A stretch of 33,350 nt of DNA from an uncultured Clostridium sp. (GTDB lineage Bacteria; Bacillota; Clostridia; TANB77; CAG-508): positions 1 to 33,350 of the forward strand of contig CAKNPW010000020.1 of assembly GCA_930990555.1 (NCBI GenBank), written 5' to 3'. The translations under genes and the position numbers were made by a program. The notes under the pieces were generated by a model. The model worked only from the letters and a program-made list of their open reading frames with translations. It made no database searches and had not been told where the DNA came from. Positions 14,073-21,741 of this stretch are shown piece after piece (the stretch's first letter is position 1; each line of letters begins with the position of its first letter).

Positions 14073-15173
14073 TTACTCCAATTCGAAAAAATCTTTTAAT
14101 ATGCCTTTATTAACATTATTATAAAATACTTCTCTTATAACTAAGAATATAATTGGTCCTAACAATAATCCAATTACACCAAATAATTTAAAACCTGTAT
14201 ACATTCCTAGCAATGTAAATATTGGGTGCATTCCCATTTGTTTGCTTACAAATTTTGGTTCTAGGAATTGTTTTATAACAGACCATGCAAGCCATAAAGC
14301 AAATACTGCAATTCCTGCAGATGCATTTCCTTGAATTAATAATACTACAGTCCAAGGTACCATTATAAAACCAGCACCAAATAGTGGTAATAAATCTACA
14401 AATCCTATTAATATTGCCATAATAGCAACATACTCTAGCTTTAGTCCACATAAATTAAAAATAAATAATCCTATTGAAACTAACACAAAACATAATAGTG
14501 ATAATCTTGCTTCTGCTTTTATGTAATTCCAAATTATTTTTAGCGATTTTACTACTATTTCATTTGCTTTTTCAAGCCATTTTCTTGGAATTTGATCTTT
14601 TAATAATTTTTTAACATAATCTCTATCAAAACACATAAAAATTATCGCTAGAATTGTTATAATTGTATATGTAATTGCGCCTGGAACTTGTCCTGCAAAA
14701 TTAATTACTCCTGTTGCAAAACTATATACTATATTCTTAACAACATCTATAATACTACCTAAAGAATCTTGTACTGTAGAAAGCCAATCTTGTGGTATAA
14801 CCAAATCTCCATTTGCGAAATTATTTATAATACCTAATCCCCAATTATATACATCATCCATTGATGAATTTAGATTAATTAATAATACTTTTGATTCAGA
14901 TATAATTGCAGAAATTAAAACAGCAAGTATTGAACCAATTATTACTACAACAAGTATTAGTGAAATCGTTGCTGATAGCTTTCTTTTTAATTTACATTTA
15001 TTCATAAAAAATTTTATTAAAGGTTCTATCATTGTAGCAATTAAAAATGCGATTATAAATGGCACATAGAACATTGCAAGTTTATATGCAAGAAATAATA
15101 GTACTAAAGTAAATACTAATACGACTGTTTTAAACAATATCCTAGAATAATATTTTTTCTTTTCTTCATTCAT
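14073..15173 (-). CDS. AI-2E family transporter (PF01594-type membrane protein)
   Basis: A 366-aa membrane protein with the family layout: two or three hydrophobic segments near the N-terminus (VVLVFTLVLLFLAYKLAMFY, residues ~13-32), a long amphipathic middle (~85-150), then about five segments at the C-terminal end. The conserved FVDLLPLFGAGFIMVPW (~258-274) lies in this last part. Relatives include TqsA, YdbI, and YtvI of sporulating Bacillus; substrates are mostly unproved (signal export, Na+/H+ exchange). The start is 1 nt after the mrnC stop, so the two are transcribed together. No specific function is assigned. Confidence 0.9.
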   Translation of the reverse strand: MNEEKKKYYSRILFKTVVLVFTLVLLFLAYKLAMFYVPFIIAFLIATMIEPLIKFFMNKCKLKRKLSATISLILVVVIIGSILAVLISAIISESKVLLINLNSSMDDVYNWGLGIINNFANGDLVIPQDWLSTVQDSLGSIIDVVKNIVYSFATGVINFAGQVPGAITYTIITILAIIFMCFDRDYVKKLLKDQIPRKWLEKANEIVVKSLKIIWNYIKAEARLSLLCFVLVSIGLFIFNLCGLKLEYVAIMAILIGFVDLLPLFGAGFIMVPWTVVLLIQGNASAGIAVFALWLAWSVIKQFLEPKFVSKQMGMHPIFTLLGMYTGFKLFGVIGLLLGPIIFLVIREVFYNNVNKGILKDFFELE

Positions 15174-15174
15174 A

Positions 15175-15585
15175 TTATTTATTTCCTTCCTCTAAAGCTC
15201 TATTTAATATATATTTTAATCTCTCGTCTTGTTTTGTTAAGTATAAATATCCAATTAGTCCTTCAAATGCTGTTGCATATGCATATTCTGCTGGTGTAGC
15301 ATTTTTTGCTATATGATGGTTTTGTGTATTTCTTGCTCTTCGAACTATGTTTTTTTCGTCCTCTGTTAGTTCCTTTTCTATTGCTTTTAAAATTTTAGCC
15401 TGCCCTGCTGCTTTAACAAATTTGATTGCATTAACATGTAATTTATGTACTTTTTCATTCGAATTATTTACTAAATTTGTTCTAATAAATAATTCATAAA
15501 CACTATCACCTACATATGCCCAAACTAGTGGATTTAAAAAATTAACTTCTTCTGGAGTTCTTTTGGGCTCTGCTATATTCTCCAT
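15175..15585 (-). CDS. mrnC: Mini-ribonuclease III (MrnC)
   Basis: A 136-aa RNase III catalytic domain without a dsRNA-binding domain. The catalytic motifs are LVWAYVGDSVYELFIR (Asp near residue 27) and the C-terminal ATAFEGLIGYLYL (Glu near 109); RRARN in the middle is also conserved. Mini-III matures 23S rRNA ends in Bacillus. There it lies beside cysS and rlmB, whereas here it is between rbgA and an AI-2E gene. It starts 16 nt after the rbgA stop. Confidence 0.95.
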   Translation of the reverse strand: MENIAEPKRTPEEVNFLNPLVWAYVGDSVYELFIRTNLVNNSNEKVHKLHVNAIKFVKAAGQAKILKAIEKELTEDEKNIVRRARNTQNHHIAKNATPAEYAYATAFEGLIGYLYLTKQDERLKYILNRALEEGNK

Positions 15586-15601
15586 TGTCTACCTACCTTT
15601 C

Positions 15602-16492
15602 TTATTTTGCTTTAATCTTTTCTAATGTTATTCTTCCTAATTTACCACTTCTAAAATCTTCTAATATTATATTTGCAGTTTTAACATCATCTACATTTCC
15701 ACCAGAAACAACTGCTCCACGTAATTTTCCTATTTGTAACATTATATCATATATTATTTCATTTTCTGGTCTTGTTTGATTTTCTAATGAATTTAATAAT
15801 TCTTGCTTGCTTAAATTATATCTTGCTACTAGTTTGTCTATTTCGTTTTCTAACATATATTTTAGGAAATAGAATGCAACATCTGTTTTCTCTAATACAT
15901 CATCTTTTATTGTTCCTGTATATGCTAAATTAAGTGCTACTTCATCACTTTCAAATTTTGGCCATAGAACTCCTGGTGTATCTAAAAGCTCTATGCTATT
16001 ACTAATTTTTATCCATTGTTTTTTTCTTGTAACACCTGGTCTGTTGCCTACCTCTAAAGAATTTTTATTAGCTAATCTATTTATAAAAGATGATTTTCCT
16101 ACATTTGGTATTCCTAGTATCATTATTCTAATTTTTCTACCAGTTCTTCCTTTTTCTTCTCTTTTATCTAATTCATCTTTCATAATTATCTCTGCTTGCT
16201 TTATAACTTCTTTTATTCCTTTTCCACTATTAGCATCTGTTATTACTGCTGGAATTTTTTGTGTCTTAAAATACTCTACCCATTTAATTGTTTCTTTTTC
16301 ATCAGCCAAATCACTTTTGTTTAATGCGATTATTTTCTTTTTTCCTTTTACTATTGTATTTATATCTGGATTTCTGCTAGATATTGGTATTCTACTGTCT
16401 AATAGTTCTACTACTACATCTATTAATTTTAAGTCTTCTTGTATTTGTCTTTTTGTTTTTGCCATATGGCCTGGATACCAGTTAATGTTCAA
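15602..16492 (-). CDS. rbgA: Ribosome biogenesis GTPase RbgA (YlqF)
   Basis: A circularly permuted GTPase needed for late assembly of the 50S subunit. In order: NINWYPGHMAKTKRQ at the N-terminus, ALNKSDL (G4, residues ~58-64), TDAN (G5), GIPNVGKSSFINRL (P-loop, ~118-131), and LDTPGVLWP (G3, ~168-176). The C-terminal RNA-binding helical part follows. An ATG at 16513 exists but has no ribosome site. The TTG at 16492 gives MNINWYPGHM, exactly the family N-terminus, after AAAGAAGTG, and makes 296 aa. A 24-codon leader frame ends 8-10 nt inside this start, suggesting translational coupling. Confidence 0.95.
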   Translation of the reverse strand: MNINWYPGHMAKTKRQIQEDLKLIDVVVELLDSRIPISSRNPDINTIVKGKKKIIALNKSDLADEKETIKWVEYFKTQKIPAVITDANSGKGIKEVIKQAEIIMKDELDKREEKGRTGRKIRIMILGIPNVGKSSFINRLANKNSLEVGNRPGVTRKKQWIKISNSIELLDTPGVLWPKFESDEVALNLAYTGTIKDDVLEKTDVAFYFLKYMLENEIDKLVARYNLSKQELLNSLENQTRPENEIIYDIMLQIGKLRGAVVSGGNVDDVKTANIILEDFRSGKLGRITLEKIKAK

Positions 16493-16556
16493 ATTTATCA
16501 CTTCTTTCTTCATAATATAATTCTATTTGGTCTCTATTTAATTGCTCTATTTTCAT
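16482..16556 (-). CDS. Possible 24-codon leader peptide overlapping rbgA start
   Basis: The ATG at 16556 follows AAGGAG at a long spacing (about 12 nt). The frame encodes MKIEQLNRDQIELYYEERSD plus four residues and stops at 16482, overlapping the rbgA TTG. The strongly polar, codon-like composition supports it. There is no known homologue, and it may be a chance frame. Confidence 0.35.
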   Translation of the reverse strand: MKIEQLNRDQIELYYEERSDKFEH

Positions 16557-16583
16557 AAGATATTAATTCTCCTTGTTTTTTAT

Positions 16584-16985
16584 CTATATATTATTTTTTA
16601 TTATCTGATTATCAGCTGTTATTTTTCCATAATAGTAATCATATTCCCAAGGTTCATTTTTTTTTGGAATTCTTAGTCCAAAATATATTTGCATTTCGCC
16701 TAATTTACAATCTTCTTTTATTTTCATTATATATTTCATTCCATCTTCTATAAGATTTTCATCATATATAAAGTTTCCTTTATAAAAAACTATATTTCCA
16801 TCTATATAATAACCTCTTGTCATTTTGTTAAACTTTTCTTTTGAAATACCTTTCTTTTGGCAAAATTCCCAATGAGACTGTTCACTATTTTTAATATAGT
16901 ATAATTTATCTTCAATTACTATAAATGCTGTTCTTCTTTTATGAAACTCTCTAGCTTCATCCTTTGTTTCATACCTATAATCCAT
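16584..16985 (-). CDS. Hypothetical protein, 133 aa
   Basis: Not recognised with certainty. It is a soluble, aromatic-rich protein without a signal peptide or membrane segment. Distinct pieces are DEAREFHKRRTAFIVIEDKLYYI (residues ~8-30), SHWEFCQKKGISKEKFNKMTRGYYIDGNIVFY (~37-68), and a C-terminal IYFGLRIP...WEYDYYYGKI. The alternating strands and one short helical insert suggest a single small alpha/beta domain. I have an impression of similar hypothetical proteins in gut Clostridia but cannot name a family. It lies between the GNAT gene (19-nt gap) and rbgA in the same direction. Confidence 0.75.
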   Translation of the reverse strand: MDYRYETKDEAREFHKRRTAFIVIEDKLYYIKNSEQSHWEFCQKKGISKEKFNKMTRGYYIDGNIVFYKGNFIYDENLIEDGMKYIMKIKEDCKLGEMQIYFGLRIPKKNEPWEYDYYYGKITADNQIIKNNI

Positions 16986-17004
16986 ATCTTTCTCCTCTTA
17001 ATAT

Positions 17005-17433
17005 TTATTCAATATCTTCAGCTCTTTTTAATATCATTCCAGCACCTAAACCTGCATCTTTTCTCGTTATAAATCCAAACTTCTTATAAAATTCTTCTTT
17101 ATTTTTAGATGCTCCTAAGTATACTCTTACACTCGGATTTTCATTTTTTATTTTCTCTATTTTTTCAAGTAATTTGTTCATTATCGTTGTTCCTATCCCT
17201 TTAGCTTGATATTCTGGTACAACCATTATATCATGGATATATAAAAAGCAAATTCCGTCACCAATAATTCTCCCATATCCTATTATTTTTTTATTATCGT
17301 AAATAGAAATAGAGTATACTGTATTTTCGAGTGATTTCTTAGATATTTCTTTATCATAATGTCCCCAACCTACAACATCATATAAATAGTTAAATTCATC
17401 AATATTATTTATATTTTCTTTTATATTAATCAT
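17005..17433 (-). CDS. GNAT family N-acetyltransferase
   Basis: A 142-aa GCN5-type acetyltransferase. Motif A is LYIHDIMVVPEYQAKGIGTTIMNKLLEKI, with the acetyl-CoA pyrophosphate loop Q-A-K-G-I-G. The preceding beta strands (YSISIYDNKKIIGYGRIIGDG) and the C-terminal EEFYKKFGFITRKDAGLGAGMIL match small YjgM/aminoglycoside-type relatives. The acceptor substrate is unknown. The frame extends to 17457, but the ATG at 17433 has ACAGGTG six nt upstream and is the better start. It is the first gene of the run reaching mrnC and the U32 gene, with its own promoter at 17495-17523. Confidence 0.9.
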   Translation of the reverse strand: MINIKENINNIDEFNYLYDVVGWGHYDKEISKKSLENTVYSISIYDNKKIIGYGRIIGDGICFLYIHDIMVVPEYQAKGIGTTIMNKLLEKIEKIKNENPSVRVYLGASKNKEEFYKKFGFITRKDAGLGAGMILKRAEDIE

Positions 17434-17494
17434 ATTTTTCACCTGTCTTATTGCCAAATATCCTTAAAATATATGGATATTCTTTTGCGAAAAT

Positions 17495-17523
17495 ATTATA
17501 TTCTATTTTACATAAAAAAGCAA
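17495..17523 (-). promoter_or_regulatory. Promoter of the GNAT gene, -35 inside a terminator
   Basis: On the minus strand TTGCTT (17518-17523), 17 bp, then TATAAT (17495-17500). The -35 hexamer is part of the terminator stem at 17515-17549. Confidence 0.55.
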
Positions 17524-17549
17524 GCTATCTATCTTATAGCTTGCTTTTT
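17515..17549. terminator. Bidirectional-looking terminator downstream of the 159-aa membrane gene
   Basis: A perfect 14-bp stem AAAAAGCAAGCTAT / ATAGCTTGCTTTTT with a 7-nt loop, about 80 bp after the stop of the gene ending at 17627. Confidence 0.92.
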
Positions 17550-17626
17550 ACTTATATATAAATAAATGACAGACTATTTTTATTAGCAGTCTTCAAAAAT
17601 TTAATTTATAAATAGCCATTCTATTT

Positions 17627-18106
17627 TTATAAAGTTCTATAATTATTTTTATCTGCTCTATCATCTATTTTTCTATCATATTGCTCATTTTTATAAAACC
17701 AATCTGTTTTCTTATCTGTAGGGTGTGCTGCCCTGTTTTTATCCACTAATATATTTAAGAATGCAAATAGTGCAACTGCTATACCTATTGTAGAAGCAAT
17801 TATTGTATCGTAAGTATAGATATCTGCTACTCCATCTGATGTTGCAACAGTCATAACTGCATTAAATAATTGTGGTCCAAAATATCCAGCATATACTAAG
17901 AAATAAATTATTCCAGCAATTATATTTCTTTTATAAATAAATACAAGTAATATTAAAGCAACAAATAATAAAACTACTTCTATTGTAAAATCTTGTATTG
18001 GAAATCCTAAATCCTTTCCTGTTGCTGTTGTATATGCAAGTACTACTCTAAACACCCAAAATAGTCCTGCAAAAAGCAATGATAACATTGAACTTAATTG
18101 TTTCAT
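17627..18106 (-). CDS. Small integral membrane protein, 159 aa
   Basis: Unrecognised family. About four transmembrane segments (residues ~5-25, 42-60, 64-84 and 102-124) are separated by short loops. A charged C-terminal tail of ~35 residues (DKNRAAHPTDKKTDWFYKNE) is rich in Lys, Asp and Arg and probably cytoplasmic. There is no catalytic motif. The GGAGG ribosome site is good. It follows the 65-aa membrane gene by 20 bp in the same direction, so the two are likely co-expressed and may form one membrane unit; that is inference. Confidence 0.8.
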   Translation of the reverse strand: MKQLSSMLSLLFAGLFWVFRVVLAYTTATGKDLGFPIQDFTIEVVLLFVALILLVFIYKRNIIAGIIYFLVYAGYFGPQLFNAVMTVATSDGVADIYTYDTIIASTIGIAVALFAFLNILVDKNRAAHPTDKKTDWFYKNEQYDRKIDDRADKNNYRTL

Positions 18107-18126
18107 TTGTAAATTCCTCCTTATTC

Positions 18127-18324
18127 TTATGTTAAATTAAAAAATATTATTAACATTCCTATACAAAATAAAACCATACCAATAGTTTTTACTGCTAAGG
18201 TTCCGCTGTTTTGGTCTCCAAAACTAAATCTTTCTTTTACAATTTTTCGAGCATTATATATTAAAACAACTGCTAAAAGTGATATTAACGCTCCTACAAT
18301 TGATAATATTATTTTTATATCCAT
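18127..18324 (-). CDS. Small membrane protein, 65 aa
   Basis: Unrecognised. Two hydrophobic segments (residues ~4-24 and 47-64) flank a basic and polar loop (NARKIVKERFSFGDQNSGTL). The ATG is preceded by AAGGATG. It is the first gene of a two-gene unit with the 159-aa membrane protein. Frame quality and spacing make it a real gene. Confidence 0.7.
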   Translation of the reverse strand: MDIKIILSIVGALISLLAVVLIYNARKIVKERFSFGDQNSGTLAVKTIGMVLFCIGMLIIFFNLT

Positions 18325-18431
18325 TTTTTACATCCTTTTTCTTTTTTTCACTATATCTTTATTTTATTTATTTTTTTTATAAAAGTCAACAAATTAATAT
18401 CTAATTTTCATATTTTGCATAAATTACCAAA

Positions 18432-18464
18432 AGCCTACAAGATATTTAGCATATCCTGTAGGCT
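18432..18464 (-). terminator. Terminator after the 221-aa gene
   Basis: On the minus strand the stem AGCCTACAGGATAT / ATATCTTGTAGGCT (one mismatch, 5-nt loop) is followed by TTTTGG, 10 bp after the stop at 18474. Confidence 0.8.
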
Positions 18465-18473
18465 CTTAGCATT

Positions 18474-19139
18474 TTAGTCGATATTTATGCCGTCAGCAAA
18501 ATTCAACATTTCAATTTCTGATGAGAATACAAGAAGAATTGTATTTCTAAGCCTTTTCTTAACTTTTTCTTTTCTTTCTTCCTGCTTTTTCTGCGGTCCT
18601 GTTTCTGTTTCTTCCTGTGCGATTTTAGAAATTGCATCATCCAGATTTTTTCCCCTTTTTATCTCAAACAGGATTTTTATTATATCCTGTTCCACAATCA
18701 TTATGCTTTCTTTTTCTATTGTGTCAGGAAATTCCATTTCGCGGACAGCCTTACTTACTTTCGCATAGGTCGATTGTTTTTCGTACAAATCTGTCGCTTC
18801 TTCAAGGACCTTGGTTAATACAGCCTTCGTTTCTTCCAAGCTATTATCCGGTCCCTTCTCAGGTTCTGGCAAGTTCTGCGTTATTACCTGCTGAATTTCT
18901 TTGTACGCCTCCTCCTGAGAAATTGTAAATATGAATTTTTTGGTCGACCATGTGACCAATTCATCCAAAGACATATTTTTTTTTACAAGATGTTTGTATA
19001 TAACATCTTGTAAAAGAATGTATCCAGGAAGATGTCCCAGTCTACTCCCATACAGTTGTCTCATAATGATTGAGACAGAAGAGTACCGACTCCTTTTCTT
19101 AGAAAATTCTGTTGCTGTGTTCTGTGTTTCCTTTGACAT
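18474..19139 (-). CDS. Uncharacterised protein of foreign composition; possible tandem Spo0A-C-like helical domains
   Basis: A 221-aa protein whose base composition and codons (many C/G third positions) are clearly richer in GC than all neighbours, a sign of transfer. Two helical blocks can be seen. Block 1 (residues ~20-90) has SIIMRQLYG...LGHLPGYILLQDVIYKHL, then ISQEEAYKEIQQVITQNL. Block 2 (~126-212) has KVSKAVREM...IIKILFEIKRG, then KEKVKKRLRNTILLVF. The spacing and hydrophobic pattern of block 1 resemble the C-terminal DNA-binding domain of Spo0A (IIHEIG...HIKGYLYLREAI...RVERAIRHAI). This is by eye and unproved. The ATG at 19139 follows GAAAGGAG and is chosen over 19169. Confidence 0.72.
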   Translation of the reverse strand: MSKETQNTATEFSKKRSRYSSVSIIMRQLYGSRLGHLPGYILLQDVIYKHLVKKNMSLDELVTWSTKKFIFTISQEEAYKEIQQVITQNLPEPEKGPDNSLEETKAVLTKVLEEATDLYEKQSTYAKVSKAVREMEFPDTIEKESIMIVEQDIIKILFEIKRGKNLDDAISKIAQEETETGPQKKQEERKEKVKKRLRNTILLVFSSEIEMLNFADGINID

Positions 19140-19205
19140 AAATATACTCCTTTCTTTTGTGTTTCCCATATATTGGGAGTGTATAAATTTTTGGTTACAT
19201 CTTCT

Positions 19206-19235
19206 ATTATATCATATTTACATAATATTGTAAAT
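19206..19235 (-). promoter_or_regulatory. Promoter of the 221-aa gene with overlapping palindrome
   Basis: On the minus strand TTTACA (19229-19234), 17 bp, TATAAT (19206-19211) with an upstream TGA (extended -10). The palindrome ATTTACA-N6-TGTAAAT (19216-19235) covers the -35 and half the spacer and is a likely operator. Confidence 0.7.
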
Positions 19236-19256
19236 ATAATTATTTTTTCAATTTAG

Positions 19257-21308
19257 TTATATTTCTACTCTGTTTTTAAATTTTTCTTCAATTAATAGTC
19301 GTAATTCTTTATTTTTTTCTAACTCTAATTTAGGGTCTTCTTCTGTTATTTTTATAGCTAGTGCTTGAACTTGTTTTAGCACAGACATATCTTCAAAAAG
19401 ATTTGCAATCTTAAATTCTGGAAGACCATGTTGTCTTGTCCCGAAAAATTCTCCACTACCACGGAGTTCTAAGTCTTTTTCCGAAATTATAAATCCATCA
19501 TTTGTATCTGTCATTACCTTCATTCTTTTTCTAATAACATCTGAATTCCCTTGGTATTTTAAAATACAATAAGATTGGTATTCGCCTCTTCCTACTCTTC
19601 CTCTTAACTGATGCAATTGGGCCAACCCAAATCTTTCGGCATTTTCAACAACCATTAAACTTGCATTTGGAACATTTACACCAACCTCAATTACAGTAGT
19701 AGAAATTAGTATATCGATATCTCCATTTTTAAATCTTTCCATAATTTCATCTTTTTCTTTATTTTTCATTTTTCCATGTAAATATTCTACTCTGTAATCT
19801 TTAAACACTTCATTTTTATATTTTTCTGCCAAAGCTGTTACAGATTTTAAATTCATCTCTTCATTTTCTTCTACTAATGGACATACAATATATGCTTGTC
19901 TACCCTCATCAACTTGTTTTTTTATAAAGTTGTTTACTCTTTCTTCCATTCCTTTTGTAACCGCAAAAGTATCAATTTTCTTTCTATTTGGAGGTAATTC
20001 ATCAATTATAGATATATCCAAATCACCATATAAAATTAAAGCTAGCGTTCTTGGAATTGGAGTTGCTGTCATAACTAATACATCTGGATTTTGTCCCTTT
20101 TCTACTATTGTAGTACGTTGCTTTACTCCAAACCTATGTTGCTCATCTGTTACTACAAAACCTAAATTTTTAAACACTACATTTTCTTCTAATAATGCAT
20201 GCGTACCTATTAATATATCTATTTCACCATTTTTTAATTTTTCTAAAATCTCTGCTTTTTTCTTTTTTGTTATACTAGAAATTAAAAGTTCACATCTAAT
20301 TCCAAATTGATCTAATATTTCTTTAAAACTCTCCAAATGTTGACTTGCAAGAATTGCTGTTGGTGCCATAATTGCTACTTGATATCCACATTTAACAGCT
20401 TTATATGATGCAATAATTGAAACTGCTGTTTTCCCAGATCCAACATCTCCTTGTAATAATCTATTCATGTTTTTATTGCTTTCCATATCTTTATCTATTT
20501 CCTCTAAGACTCTTAATTGAGCTTTAGTTAATTTAAAAGGAAGAACATTAATTACATCTGACATCTTTACATTTTTATCAAACTGAATACCATTAGTATC
20601 TGCTTCATATTTGTTCTTTAAATTTAATAGAGCAAGTTGCATACCTAACAATTCTTCAAATACTAGCCTTTTTCTTGCTTTCTCAAATTCATCAAAATTC
20701 TCTGGAAAGTGTATTTTATGTATAGACTCATTTATTCCTAACAATTTATATTCATCTAAAATATATTTTGGTAATGTTTCAGGTAATGAATTATTGACTA
20801 ATGTAATCGCATTCTCTATTATTCCTCTTAACACATTTTGAGATAAATTATATGTTAGTGGATATATAGGTATTATCTTTCCAGTATTTTTGTTTTTAGT
20901 TTCTTCGTCAAAAACAGGTGATACCATTTCTATTCTGTTTTGCACTCTTTTTACTTTACCAAAAAAGTGATAAATTTCTCCAACTTTAAATTTATTTTTT
21001 AAATAACTTTGGTTATACCAAGTAATTAAACATCTTCCTGTTTCATCTTCTACTATAAGTTTATATATAACCATTTTCCTATTTCTTATTCTTGTTTCGT
21101 TCATTCTAGCAACTGGTATTGCTGCAATTAAAGCTTCCTCGCCATCTACTAAATCTTCTATTTTTACAGGTTTACTTCTATCTTCATAATCTCTTGGATA
21201 ATATGTAATTAAATCTTTTAGTGTAAAAATATTTAGATTATTTAGAAGTTTTACCCTGTTAGGACCAACACCTTTTATATATTGTACTTCTTTACTTAAA
21301 TCAGCCAT
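19257..21308 (-). CDS. recG: ATP-dependent DNA helicase RecG
   Basis: A 683-aa helicase that regresses stalled forks and branch-migrates Holliday junctions. The N-terminal wedge/OB domain (VEDETGRCLITWYNQ...YHFFGKVKR, residues ~85-130) binds the junction. Walker A is LLQGDVGSGKTAVS (~285), motif II is DEQHRFG (~388-394), motif III is VMTATPIPRT, and motifs V-VI are ISTTVIEVGVNVP and QLRGRVGRG. It is full length. It is divergent from rpmB, and the two promoters overlap at their -35 boxes. In Bacillus recG also lies near rpmB. Confidence 0.98.
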   Translation of the reverse strand: MADLSKEVQYIKGVGPNRVKLLNNLNIFTLKDLITYYPRDYEDRSKPVKIEDLVDGEEALIAAIPVARMNETRIRNRKMVIYKLIVEDETGRCLITWYNQSYLKNKFKVGEIYHFFGKVKRVQNRIEMVSPVFDEETKNKNTGKIIPIYPLTYNLSQNVLRGIIENAITLVNNSLPETLPKYILDEYKLLGINESIHKIHFPENFDEFEKARKRLVFEELLGMQLALLNLKNKYEADTNGIQFDKNVKMSDVINVLPFKLTKAQLRVLEEIDKDMESNKNMNRLLQGDVGSGKTAVSIIASYKAVKCGYQVAIMAPTAILASQHLESFKEILDQFGIRCELLISSITKKKKAEILEKLKNGEIDILIGTHALLEENVVFKNLGFVVTDEQHRFGVKQRTTIVEKGQNPDVLVMTATPIPRTLALILYGDLDISIIDELPPNRKKIDTFAVTKGMEERVNNFIKKQVDEGRQAYIVCPLVEENEEMNLKSVTALAEKYKNEVFKDYRVEYLHGKMKNKEKDEIMERFKNGDIDILISTTVIEVGVNVPNASLMVVENAERFGLAQLHQLRGRVGRGEYQSYCILKYQGNSDVIRKRMKVMTDTNDGFIISEKDLELRGSGEFFGTRQHGLPEFKIANLFEDMSVLKQVQALAIKITEEDPKLELEKNKELRLLIEEKFKNRVEI

Positions 21309-21340
21309 TTTTACCTCCTAATTGAAGTATAATTTTGTAT

Positions 21341-21369
21341 ATTATATACTATTTTTTATAAAAAGTCTT
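21341..21369 (-). promoter_or_regulatory. Promoter of recG
   Basis: On the minus strand AAGACT (21364-21369), 17 bp, TATAAT (21341-21346). The -35 overlaps that of the divergent rpmB promoter. Confidence 0.6.
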
Positions 21370-21396
21370 GTTTTTTTTGTTATTATATGGTAAGAT
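21368..21396 (+). promoter_or_regulatory. Promoter of rpmB
   Basis: TTGTTT (21368-21373), 17 bp, TAAGAT (21391-21396) preceded by TGG (extended -10). The leader to the AGGAGGTG site is short. Confidence 0.65.
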
Positions 21397-21440
21397 TATA
21401 AACAGTCAATTTATTATCTTAATAGGAGGTGCAATAAATC

Positions 21441-21638
21441 ATGGCAAAATGTGCAATTTGTGAAAAAACATTATCTCATGGAAACAAACTTAGCATAACA
21501 CGTTCTCACGTTAGTAATAGAGCTTCAAGAACTTGGAAACCAAATTTAAGAACTGTAAAAACTATAGTAAATGGTCAACCAAAGAAAATAAAAGTATGTG
21601 CAAAATGTTTACGTTCTGGAAAAGTTAAAAGAGCTTAG
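21441..21638 (+). CDS. rpmB: 50S ribosomal protein L28
   Basis: A 65-aa L28 of the zinc-binding type: C-x2-C near the N-terminus (CAICEKTLSHGN) and C-x2-C near the C-terminus (VCAKCLRSGKVKR) would bind one zinc. The conserved GNKLSITRSHVSNRASRTWKPN lies between. The AGGAGGTG ribosome site is perfect. It is a single-gene transcript bounded by its promoter (21368-21396) and a strong terminator (21655-21680). It neighbours the spoVM-like gene, as in Bacillus. Confidence 0.98.
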   Translation: MAKCAICEKTLSHGNKLSITRSHVSNRASRTWKPNLRTVKTIVNGQPKKIKVCAKCLRSGKVKRA

Positions 21639-21654
21639 TTTATATACTATTTGT

Positions 21655-21680
21655 GGGTTATTATAGAATAACCCTTTTTT
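21655..21680 (+). terminator. Terminator of rpmB
   Basis: GGGTTATT-ATAG-AATAACCC followed by six T residues, 16 bp after the stop. Confidence 0.95.
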
Positions 21681-21703
21681 CATGAAATATATTACCAGTA
21701 TTA

Positions 21704-21736
21704 AAAATATCGTCAGAATAATCTGGCGATATTTTT
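21704..21736. terminator. Terminator of the spoVM-like gene (bidirectional)
   Basis: The stem AAAATATCGTCAGA / TCTGGCGATATTTT (one G.T pair) has an ATAA loop and a T-run on both strands. It is 5 bp after the stop of the minus-strand micro-gene at 21742. Confidence 0.85.
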
Positions 21737-21741
21737 ATGTA

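Noticed and set aside
14188..14451. An 87-codon minus-strand frame inside the AI-2E gene
   Set aside because: Same strand, different frame, Cys- and Arg-rich with no ribosome site; the AI-2E reading frame is well supported.
15993..16520. A 175-codon plus-strand frame opposite rbgA
   Set aside because: The minus strand encodes a clear RbgA with all GTPase motifs. The opposite frame is Phe/Leu/Ile-rich shadow sequence without a ribosome site.
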